Shown: positions 5,318 to 11,861 of the stretch, one piece after another
How positions within the stretch are numbered: position 1 is the stretch's first letter
Layout: every line of letters begins with the position of its first letter
Source of the DNA: an uncultured Prosthecobacter sp.
Lineage (GTDB): Bacteria > Verrucomicrobiota > Verrucomicrobiia > Verrucomicrobiales > Verrucomicrobiaceae
Length of the DNA stretch: 13,801 nt
Direction of reading: 5' to 3'
Assembly (NCBI GenBank): GCA_937941745.1
Contig: CALDGV010000846.1
Coordinates: 1 to 13,801 of the forward strand
The notes under the pieces: model-generated
Told to the model about the DNA's origin: nothing
Seen by the model: only the letters and a program-made list of their open reading frames with translations
The model's database searches: none
Made by a program: the position numbers and the translations under genes

Positions 5318-7009
5318 ATGTTCCGCCCCCTCCGGCCGCTGCTTTTCCTGCTGATTGTGTCACGCCTCCTCCATGCCCAGGTGGAGCTGCCCAAGCCGGT
5401 GCTGCCCGCCGAACCCGCGCTGCCGGAGATGAACGGAGGCTTTCCGGTGGATGTGGGCAACTATGAAAACCCGCTGCTGCTGTTTCAAAAGGGCGGACCG
5501 AAGGAGCTGCCGATGGCGGACGAGCCCAGCCCTGACCTGCTGCCGCCGCTTTCGCCCTACCTGCCAGGGGAACAACCGCCCCCCGGCAGCCCGGAGACGC
5601 CTTTGACCCCGGAGCAGGAACGCCTGCGCGCGCTCGGCCTGAAGATCGTGCGCTCCGTCGCCGGACTGCGGGTGTGGGATGCCTACGGAACCCAGCTCGC
5701 GGCCGGAGTGGGCTGCTATGTCTCCCGGGATGGCGTGATCCTCACCGATGCCGGGCTCCTGCATCCGGAGATCGCTGAGCGGATCGACTACATCACGGTG
5801 ACGGGCGCGGACGGCACGAACCACAAGATCACCGGCTTTTATGAAGTGAACCTCGGCACCGGTGTGGCCCTGCTGCAGGGAGAGCTGGACGAGGACACCG
5901 TGCCGCTGGAGCTGAAGCCCGAAACCGACTTCCGCCAGGAGCAGCGCTGCCATGTGCTGGCCATGTCCGAAAAGCGCGGGCTGGTGCTGGCGGATGCCAC
6001 AGCGCAGATGGATGCCGCGCTCACCGGCCTCGGCTGGCTGAACGTGCGCGGCAAGGATTCCCCCGGCGGCATCGGGTCCCCGGTGCTGAATGACGAAGGT
6101 CAGATGACCGGGCTGGTGGCCATGCAGGTGCCGCTAAAAAGCTGGATGAACTTTGCCCTGCCCTGTGAGGCGGCGGCGCTGGCCATCCGCAAGGCACGCG
6201 CACCTTTGAAACCCCTGGCCCAGCTGCCCCGCACGCCGAAACTGCGCGAGGTGGTGAACGATCCGGAGTTTCTGCGCGCCTTTGAAACCCTGCAGAAGCA
6301 CCGACTGGAGTCCGCCGCACGCCAGCTGGTGGGTGTGGCACGCAAGTATCCGCGCAGCGCCGAAGCCTGGGCTCTCCTGGGCCTGGCCGCTTCCCACCTC
6401 GGAGCCACGGCGGAGGCGCTGAACTGCCAGCGCAAGGCGGTGGCACTGGACCCGAAGGCAGGCCTTTACTGGCATCAGCTGGCCTTTGCCAAGCTGCGCG
6501 AGCACGCCGGCCTGGTGCCCGACACCACCGAAGACCTCGAAGCCCTGGAACTGGCCACGGAACAGCGTCCCCACGATGCGCTGGCCTGGCTGCTGCTGGC
6601 CAGCCGCCGCGTGCGTGAGGGGGATCTGGGCAGCGCCGATGATGCCCTGCACCGCGTGATCCTGCTGGCGCCGGACAACGCCCAGGCCCACTACCTGAGC
6701 GCTTATGTGAAGGGCCGTCTGAAGAACTACGAGGCCGCCCAGGCCGCCATCACCCGCAGCCTCAGCCTGAATCCCGGCGCGGCGGAGGCCTGGTTTTATC
6801 AGGGGCTTCTGCTCGACCGGCAGAACGTGCCTGCGGAAGCCGCCAAGGCCTACCGCAACACGGTGCGCCTCCGGCCCCAGCATCCGCTGGCCTGGAAGAA
6901 CCTGGCCTATGCCCTGAAGAAAAGCGGCAGGCCCACCGAGGCGCGCGAGGCCTTCCAAAACCATGCCCGGCTGCCCGCGAAGGCCAGCGCGCCGGACACG
7001 GCCCGTTGA
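5318..7009 (+). CDS. Secreted trypsin-fold pseudoprotease with C-terminal TPRs
   Basis: This 563-residue protein has a signal peptide (1-20, ending LLHA) and a Pro-rich linker (about 21-100). A trypsin-like/HtrA-type domain (about 105-292) is followed by at least five TPRs (about 317-555). The protease fold shows in GVGCYVSRDGVILTDAGLL, TGVALLQ and GGIGSPVLN. Aligned to the usual TNAH, DLALL and GNSGGPV motifs, the histidine is G146, the aspartate G182 and the serine I252, so it should be inactive. It probably acts as a periplasmic binding scaffold. The start at 5318 is chosen because the signal peptide begins there; an open extension to 5231 overlaps the divergent promoter region. It is divergent from the barrel operon, and panC follows after 30 bp. 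The fold is likely and the loss of catalysis strong; the partner is unknown. Confidence 0.85.
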   Translation: MFRPLRPLLFLLIVSRLLHAQVELPKPVLPAEPALPEMNGGFPVDVGNYENPLLLFQKGGPKELPMADEPSPDLLPPLSPYLPGEQPPPGSPETPLTPEQERLRALGLKIVRSVAGLRVWDAYGTQLAAGVGCYVSRDGVILTDAGLLHPEIAERIDYITVTGADGTNHKITGFYEVNLGTGVALLQGELDEDTVPLELKPETDFRQEQRCHVLAMSEKRGLVLADATAQMDAALTGLGWLNVRGKDSPGGIGSPVLNDEGQMTGLVAMQVPLKSWMNFALPCEAAALAIRKARAPLKPLAQLPRTPKLREVVNDPEFLRAFETLQKHRLESAARQLVGVARKYPRSAEAWALLGLAASHLGATAEALNCQRKAVALDPKAGLYWHQLAFAKLREHAGLVPDTTEDLEALELATEQRPHDALAWLLLASRRVREGDLGSADDALHRVILLAPDNAQAHYLSAYVKGRLKNYEAAQAAITRSLSLNPGAAEAWFYQGLLLDRQNVPAEAAKAYRNTVRLRPQHPLAWKNLAYALKKSGRPTEAREAFQNHARLPAKASAPDTAR

Positions 7010-7039
7010 ACATGCCGCAGCAGCCTGCTACAGCGCAGG

Positions 7040-7885
7040 ATGATCCTGCTCGAAAAAGTCGCCGACCTGCGCGCCTGGCGGAAAAGCGCCGGCCATGTCG
7101 TGTTCGTCCCCACCATGGGCGCGCTGCATGAAGGCCATGCCACGCTGGTGCGCGAAGCCCGCCGCCGGGCGGGCGACAAGGCCTGCGTGGCCGCCAGCAT
7201 CTTTGTGAACCCGCTGCAGTTCGGCCCGAACGAGGATTTTGAGCGCTACCCCCGCACGCTGGAGGCGGACCTGGCGATGTGCGAGGCCGCCGGAGCCGAC
7301 ATGGTCTTCGCCCCGCCCGTGCCGGAGGTCTATCATGCGGACCGCAGCATCAAGATCCTCGAAACCAGCCTCTCCACCGTGCTCTGCGGAGCCAGCCGGC
7401 CCGGCCACTTCGACGGGGTCTGCACCGTGGTGGCCAAGCTGTTCAACCTCGTGCAGCCGGATGAAGCGGTGTTTGGCAAAAAGGACTACCAGCAGCTCGC
7501 CATCATCCGCCGTCTGGTGCGCGATCTGGACATCCCCGTGCTCGTCCATGGCTGCGAAACCGTGCGCGAGGCGGACGGCCTGGCCATGAGCTCACGCAAC
7601 CGCTACCTGAGCGCTGAGGAACGCGCCCAGGCGCCAGCCCTTCAGGCCGCCCTGAAACTGGCCCGCGAAGCCTGGATGCAGGGAGTGACCGGCACCCGGC
7701 AGCTGCTCTCGCTGATGCGCGGCCACCTCGCCGCCCACGCCAGCCTGGGCCGGGAGGACTACCTCCAGCTCGTGGATCAGCAGACCCTGCAGCCCCGCGA
7801 CATCGCCGCAAACCACAGCCTGATCGCGCTGGCCGTCTGGTTTGGCAAAGCCCGCCTGATCGACAACATCGAGCTGAGCCGCTGA
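7040..7885 (+). CDS. panC: Pantothenate synthetase (pantoate--beta-alanine ligase)
   Basis: This 281-residue cytoplasmic enzyme joins pantoate and beta-alanine, using ATP, to make pantothenate for coenzyme A. Its length matches the family (E. coli about 283). Motifs are clear: PTMGALHEGH at 24-33 (the HIGH-like ATP site), FVNPLQFGPNEDFERYPR at 55-72, GHFDGVCTVVAKLFN at 122-136, FGKKDYQQ at 145-152 and MSSRN at 183-187 (KMSKS-like loop). All are intact. The start follows AGG with almost no spacer, so the Shine-Dalgarno signal is weak. It lies 30 bp after the pseudoprotease gene and 71 bp before the BatA-like gene, so the three may share a transcript, though no pathway link is evident. No other pan gene is in the window. 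Confidence 0.97.
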   Translation: MILLEKVADLRAWRKSAGHVVFVPTMGALHEGHATLVREARRRAGDKACVAASIFVNPLQFGPNEDFERYPRTLEADLAMCEAAGADMVFAPPVPEVYHADRSIKILETSLSTVLCGASRPGHFDGVCTVVAKLFNLVQPDEAVFGKKDYQQLAIIRRLVRDLDIPVLVHGCETVREADGLAMSSRNRYLSAEERAQAPALQAALKLAREAWMQGVTGTRQLLSLMRGHLAAHASLGREDYLQLVDQQTLQPRDIAANHSLIALAVWFGKARLIDNIELSR

Positions 7886-7956
7886 GGCCGACCGCCGGGA
7901 GCACTTCGGGCATGACTTCGCGGACAGGCTGTTGTTAGCTCAGCGCCGGTCGCGAC

Positions 7957-9798
7957 ATGCGTTTCCTCTCCCCCCACCTCCTGCACCTGGCCTGGCTGGC
8001 GCTGATCCCGCTGGCGCTCTACCTGTTCAGGAAGCGGGCGCGGCGCGTGCCGGTCTCCACCCTGCTGTTTTTCCGCTCGCTGTCCCGCGAGCACCAGGAA
8101 TCCGCCTGGCTGCGGAAGCTGAAGAAGTGGCTCTCCCTGCTGCTGACCCTGCTGGTCATCGCCGCCGCCGTGCTGGCACTGGCCCGGCCGAGCACGGAAG
8201 CCGGCGCGGATTCGCCCGGAGCCGTGGTGCTGCTGGTGGACTGCTCCGCCTCCATGAACGCCCGGGATGCCCAGGGCCGCACGAGGCTCGAAGAGGCCAA
8301 AAAGCTGCTTCGCGACCGCCTGGCCGGCCTGCCGGACCAGGTGGTGCTTTCACTCGTCGGCTACGATGCCCGGCCCCGCGTGCTGCTTTCCCGCAGCCGG
8401 AACCGCCGGGAATGCCTGCGGCTGCTGAATGAGCTCCAGCCCCAGCCGATGGAGGCCAGGCCGGACGCCGCGCTGACCGTGGTGAAGCGCCTCGCCGAGC
8501 TGGAGGCCAAGTCCCAGGTCTGGCATGCCGGGGATACCCCGCTGACAGCGCCTGGAGAACTGGCCTATGCCTTCCTGGACGTGGCCCTCGAATCGCCCGT
8601 GAACATCGGCATCACCGGCTTCCAAATCCGCCGCGCCCTGCTGGCCCGGGATCGTTTTGAGGTGTTCGTGAAGGTCAGCGCCGCCCGTGGCAACCCTGGC
8701 AAGGTCACTGCCAGTCTGGAAGTGACGCTGGCAGGTCGTCTGGCACAGCTGCGCGAGCTGGAACTGGAGCCCGGAGCCTCCACCTCCCTCATCGTGCCGC
8801 TGGAAGGAGTGCGGGGACAGCTGATGGAAATGCGCCTGAAGACTTCCGATGACTGCCTCGGCTGGGATGATGCCGTGGCGGCGCCGCTGCCAGAAAGCCG
8901 GCCTCTCGTCGTCGCCATGGTGGCGGAAAAGGCGGACCCCTTCACCGAACTGGCCCTGGCCTCCATGGTCGAGGCGGGCCGCCTGGAAGTGCTGAAAGGC
9001 CAGCCCGCCGCCTGGCCCATGAAGGACAAGCCCGATGTGTATGTCTTTGAAAACTGGCTGCCGGAAACCCTGCCTGCGGACCGCCCCGTGATCGCCCTGA
9101 ACCCGCGCCAGAGCAGCGGACCGCTGCGTGTCCGCCCACTGAAGGAGCCGGGCCTGCCGCATGACAGCGTGCGCAGCGTGACCCCGGATCATCCACTGCT
9201 GTTCCGCATCGCCACCAGCCGCCTCGCCATCACCCAGACCGGCATTTTGGAGCTGAACGGCTCCCTGGAACCGCTCTGGATGGCAGGAAACGAGCCCGTG
9301 CTGGCCGCGGGCGAGGTGAATGGGCAGCGGCTGGTCGTCAGCACCTTTTCCCCGGCTCATTCCGAGCAACTGGCCCTCCTGCCCGCCTTCCCGCTGCTGC
9401 TCGGGAATGCCCTTTACTGGTGCGCCGAAGGCAGCGATGCCGCCGCCGACCTGCGCGCCCTTCATCCAGGGGAGCTCATGAACGAATCCGGCCTTGTCGA
9501 ATGGCGGGAATGGACCGGCACGGAGTTCATCGAGAGCTCGGACCAGGCCGCCGGCAGCCTCCTCGCCATCCAGCGCATCGGCGCATGGAAGACGAGTGAC
9601 CGCCGTGGTGCCAGCGTCCTGGCCTCGACGAACGAAACCGACCTCCCGGCACGGGCGCAGAACACAGCGCCCGCCTCCAGCCTGCCACGCATCACCGCCC
9701 ATGCAGGTGTCAGCGACTGGCCCCAGCTCCTGCTTTGGTTCGCGCTGGCGCTGCTGCTGCTCGAAAGCTTCCTTTTTCACCGCAAGGCCGTCTTTTGA
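7957..9798 (+). CDS. BatA-type membrane protein with von Willebrand factor A domain
   Basis: This 613-residue membrane protein begins with the BatA N-terminal module: a transmembrane helix (9-24), a basic linker with PVSTLLFFRSL (32-42) and a second helix (57-77). A von Willebrand A domain follows (about 88-195), with an intact metal-site motif D95-C-S97-A-S99 and a likely later aspartate at D193. Residues about 215-570 form a long extracytoplasmic region with predicted beta domains. A third helix (about 588-606) ends near the C-terminus, followed by HRKAVF. Related Bat proteins usually sit beside a MoxR ATPase and a DUF58 protein and are linked to envelope stress; none is nearby here. The ATG lacks a clear Shine-Dalgarno sequence. 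The domain call is firm, the role unknown. Confidence 0.88.
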   Translation: MRFLSPHLLHLAWLALIPLALYLFRKRARRVPVSTLLFFRSLSREHQESAWLRKLKKWLSLLLTLLVIAAAVLALARPSTEAGADSPGAVVLLVDCSASMNARDAQGRTRLEEAKKLLRDRLAGLPDQVVLSLVGYDARPRVLLSRSRNRRECLRLLNELQPQPMEARPDAALTVVKRLAELEAKSQVWHAGDTPLTAPGELAYAFLDVALESPVNIGITGFQIRRALLARDRFEVFVKVSAARGNPGKVTASLEVTLAGRLAQLRELELEPGASTSLIVPLEGVRGQLMEMRLKTSDDCLGWDDAVAAPLPESRPLVVAMVAEKADPFTELALASMVEAGRLEVLKGQPAAWPMKDKPDVYVFENWLPETLPADRPVIALNPRQSSGPLRVRPLKEPGLPHDSVRSVTPDHPLLFRIATSRLAITQTGILELNGSLEPLWMAGNEPVLAAGEVNGQRLVVSTFSPAHSEQLALLPAFPLLLGNALYWCAEGSDAAADLRALHPGELMNESGLVEWREWTGTEFIESSDQAAGSLLAIQRIGAWKTSDRRGASVLASTNETDLPARAQNTAPASSLPRITAHAGVSDWPQLLLWFALALLLLESFLFHRKAVF

Positions 9799-9844
9799 CC
9801 CGCCAAAAAGCACGGCAGGGAACGGCGCGAGGCCAGACGAAAGG

Positions 9845-9873
9845 TTGCCCTCTGCCGGACTTGCGCCATCAAT
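9845..9873 (+). promoter_or_regulatory. Weak candidate promoter of tyrS
   Basis: TTGCCC (9845-9850), a 17-bp spacer and ATCAAT (9868-9873) lie 23 bp upstream of the tyrS start. The -35 box is a fair match, but the -10 box matches the sigma-70 consensus at only 3 of 6 positions. It is reported because the 98-bp gap after the BatA-like gene makes an own promoter plausible. No terminator was seen in this gap. Confidence 0.2.
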
Positions 9874-9896
9874 CGCCTCCCCTTCCCTCCCGACCC

Positions 9897-11069
9897 ATGC
9901 TTTCCGTCCCCGAACAACTCGAAATCCTCAAGCGCGGCACCGTGACCATCCACAGCGAAAAGGAGCTGGCGGAGAAGCTGGCGCGCGGAAAGCCGCTGCG
10001 CATCAAGCTAGGCGTCGATCCCACCTCGCCGGACATCCACCTTGGCCACGCAGTCGGCCTGCGGAAGCTGAAGCAGTTCCAGGAGCTGGGGCACCAGATC
10101 GTGCTCATCATCGGCGACTTCACCGCCATGATCGGCGATCCCTCCGGCCGCAGCACCACGCGCCCGCCTTTGACCTATGACGAGGTGCTGGCCAATGCCA
10201 AGACCTACACCGAGCAGGCCTTCCTCGTGCTCGACCGCGACAAGACCGAGGTCGTCTTCAACGGTTCCTGGTTCAAGGAGATTCCCTTCATGGAGGTCAT
10301 CAAGCTCAATGCCCGCGTGACCCTCCAGCAGATGCTTCAGCGCGAGGACTTCAAAAACCGCGTGAACAACGGCACCGAAGTCCGCCTGCACGAGATCCAG
10401 TATCCGATCATGCAGGGCTGGGACAGCGTGGTGGTGCGCTCGGATGTCGAGATCGGCGGCAGCGACCAGCTCTTCAACATCCTCGTGGGCCGTGACCTTC
10501 AGAAGGAGGAAGGCATGGAACCGCAGGTGTGCATGACGCTGCCCCTGCTGGAAGGCCTGGATGGCGTGAAGAAGATGTCGAAGAGCCTCGGGAACTACGT
10601 CGGCCTCACCGACGCTCCGAAGGACATGTTCGGCAAGCTCATGAGCATCCCTGACGAGCTCATGGCGAAGTACTACCTGCTCGTGCTGGGCGAGGTGCTG
10701 GACACCTCCATGCACCCCATGGAGGCCAAGAAGCAGCTCGCCGCGAAGTGCGTGGCCACCTACCACAGCGAAGCCGCCGCCCAGGAATGCCGCGAAGACT
10801 GGGACACCCGCTTCAGCAAGCGCGACATGGCGAACGCCGAACTGCCCAGCTACACGCTAGGAGAGCGCAGGGATGTTCTCGGGGTGGTGCAGCACGCCTA
10901 CCTGACTGTGTTTCAGCACACCATCTCCGGCGGCGATGCCCGCCGCCTCATCCAGGGCGGCAGCATCCAGCTGAACGGCGAAAAGCTGGGTGATCCCAAG
11001 GCCGAGCCTGCCTGGGAAAGCGGCGCCGTGCTGAAGCTCGACAAGAAGCGCAGCGTGCGGATGGCCTGA
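9897..11069 (+). CDS. tyrS: Tyrosyl-tRNA synthetase
   Basis: This 390-residue class I aminoacyl-tRNA synthetase charges tRNA-Tyr with tyrosine in the cytoplasm. It shows the Rossmann core with HLGH at 48-51 (HIGH signature), DFTAMIGDPSGRS (74-86), the tyrosine-binding stretch around QYPIMQGWDS (168-177), GGSDQLFNILVGRDL (187-201) and KMSKS at 226-230. A C-terminal S4 RNA-binding domain spans about 343-388. Its length and order fit the TyrZ-like type of bacterial TyrRS. The frame is open upstream to 9735, but that part overlaps the BatA-like gene; the ATG at 9897 gives the normal N-terminus. The leader is pyrimidine-rich (CCTTCCCTCCCGACCC) with no Shine-Dalgarno sequence. It is convergent with the HNH gene, 2 bp apart. 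Confidence 0.97.
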   Translation: MLSVPEQLEILKRGTVTIHSEKELAEKLARGKPLRIKLGVDPTSPDIHLGHAVGLRKLKQFQELGHQIVLIIGDFTAMIGDPSGRSTTRPPLTYDEVLANAKTYTEQAFLVLDRDKTEVVFNGSWFKEIPFMEVIKLNARVTLQQMLQREDFKNRVNNGTEVRLHEIQYPIMQGWDSVVVRSDVEIGGSDQLFNILVGRDLQKEEGMEPQVCMTLPLLEGLDGVKKMSKSLGNYVGLTDAPKDMFGKLMSIPDELMAKYYLLVLGEVLDTSMHPMEAKKQLAAKCVATYHSEAAAQECREDWDTRFSKRDMANAELPSYTLGERRDVLGVVQHAYLTVFQHTISGGDARRLIQGGSIQLNGEKLGDPKAEPAWESGAVLKLDKKRSVRMA

Positions 11070-11071
11070 GG

Positions 11072-11680
11072 TCAGGCCGTCAGCTCAAAGTCACCCTGGT
11101 TCTGGAGGAAGACCTCCCAGTCGCGCACCTGATGGGTGTTGCGGATGAGCTGGCTCACCGGCACCTCACGCGGGGCCGTGGGCCGGCGCAGCAGCTTGAG
11201 ACCGGCTTCCTCAGGAAGCTTGGAGCCTTTGCGGCTGTTCACCTTCTTGTCGGCCAGCACGCAGTTGTCCCAGGTGCTCTTGCCGCCGCGGGAGATCGGG
11301 ATGATGTGGTCGATGTTTCCTTCGTTAGGCTTCAGCTTGCGGCCGGTGTACTGGCAGATGCCACCATCGCGCTCCCAGATGGCCTTGGCGCAGAACTTCG
11401 GCCGCCGCTTCGGCACGCGGTCAAAGCGGGCCAGGACGAGCACGGTGGGCACACGCACCGGCCCCTTCACGGTGCCGATGCTGTTGTCCCCCTCGTTCAC
11501 GGGCAGCTCCATCCAGTCTTCAAAGGTCACCGGCGTCATGTCATCGTCACCGGAAATCTTGAGGGCGGTGGCATTGCCTGTGGCCATCATGCTGAAGGCC
11601 TCGGCGGGTGTTTTGACGGCGATGGCCTGCCAGTTTCGGTTCAGCACCAAAACCGTCGATTTATTCAGAACGTCACTCAT
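11072..11680 (-). CDS. HNH-family endonuclease lacking the zinc cysteines
   Basis: This 202-residue protein has an N-terminal domain (about 8-45, LVLNRNWQAIAVKTPAEAF) seen in a widespread group of HNH proteins, and an HNH core (about 100-152). D124-H125, N139 and N148, followed by SRKG, give the catalytic pattern. The usual two CxxC zinc pairs are mostly gone: the first reads C109-QYT and the second D144-KKV. Similar variants occur in Planctomycetes and Verrucomicrobia as I recall, so this is probably a stable subfamily, not decay. The substrate is unknown and no restriction, toxin or phage partner is adjacent. The leader is CTTCCTCAGCTTAGCTT, with no Shine-Dalgarno sequence. Its 3' end is 2 bp from tyrS. 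Confidence 0.9.
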   Translation of the reverse strand: MSDVLNKSTVLVLNRNWQAIAVKTPAEAFSMMATGNATALKISGDDDMTPVTFEDWMELPVNEGDNSIGTVKGPVRVPTVLVLARFDRVPKRRPKFCAKAIWERDGGICQYTGRKLKPNEGNIDHIIPISRGGKSTWDNCVLADKKVNSRKGSKLPEEAGLKLLRRPTAPREVPVSQLIRNTHQVRDWEVFLQNQGDFELTA

Positions 11681-11777
11681 AAGCTAAGCTGAGGAAGAGG
11701 GTCTCGAGCATCACCACCCGGCCGGGTCCGGACAGCGGTGTTCGTTCTGGGACGACGAGGCTAGTCAGAGGAATTGG

Positions 11778-11793
11778 TTTGCCAAGTGGCAAA
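11778..11793. promoter_or_regulatory. Palindrome TTTGCCA-AG-TGGCAAA in a divergent intergenic region
   Basis: The two 7-bp arms are perfect inverted copies around a 2-bp centre. The site lies in the 181-bp gap between the HNH gene (start 11680, minus) and the DUF1549 protein gene (start 11862, plus), 68 bp from the latter. It is in an AT-richer patch, as expected for a promoter or operator. I found no clear -35/-10 pair, and its size and symmetry suit a repressor half-site pair. The rest of the gap shows no gene. Confidence 0.4.
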
Positions 11794-11861
11794 ATTGTCG
11801 CCGGGCAGCTCCGGCAGCGTTCTTTTGGAAGAAGCACAGGCGGAAGGACCGTTCCTCCGCC

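Noticed and set aside
7886..7956. Possible hairpin from GCTGAG and CTCAGC near the end of panC
   Set aside because: The complementary words are far apart, their flanking bases do not extend the stem in register and there is no T-run, so it is not a convincing terminator.
8350..9813. Minus-strand open frame (487 codons) opposite the BatA-like gene
   Set aside because: Low-complexity Gly/Gln/His/Ala composition and no recognisable motif; the plus strand encodes an intact von Willebrand protein.
9735..9896. Upstream extension of tyrS
   Set aside because: The extension lies partly in the BatA-like gene and has no counterpart in TyrRS proteins; the ATG at 9897 gives the normal N-terminus.
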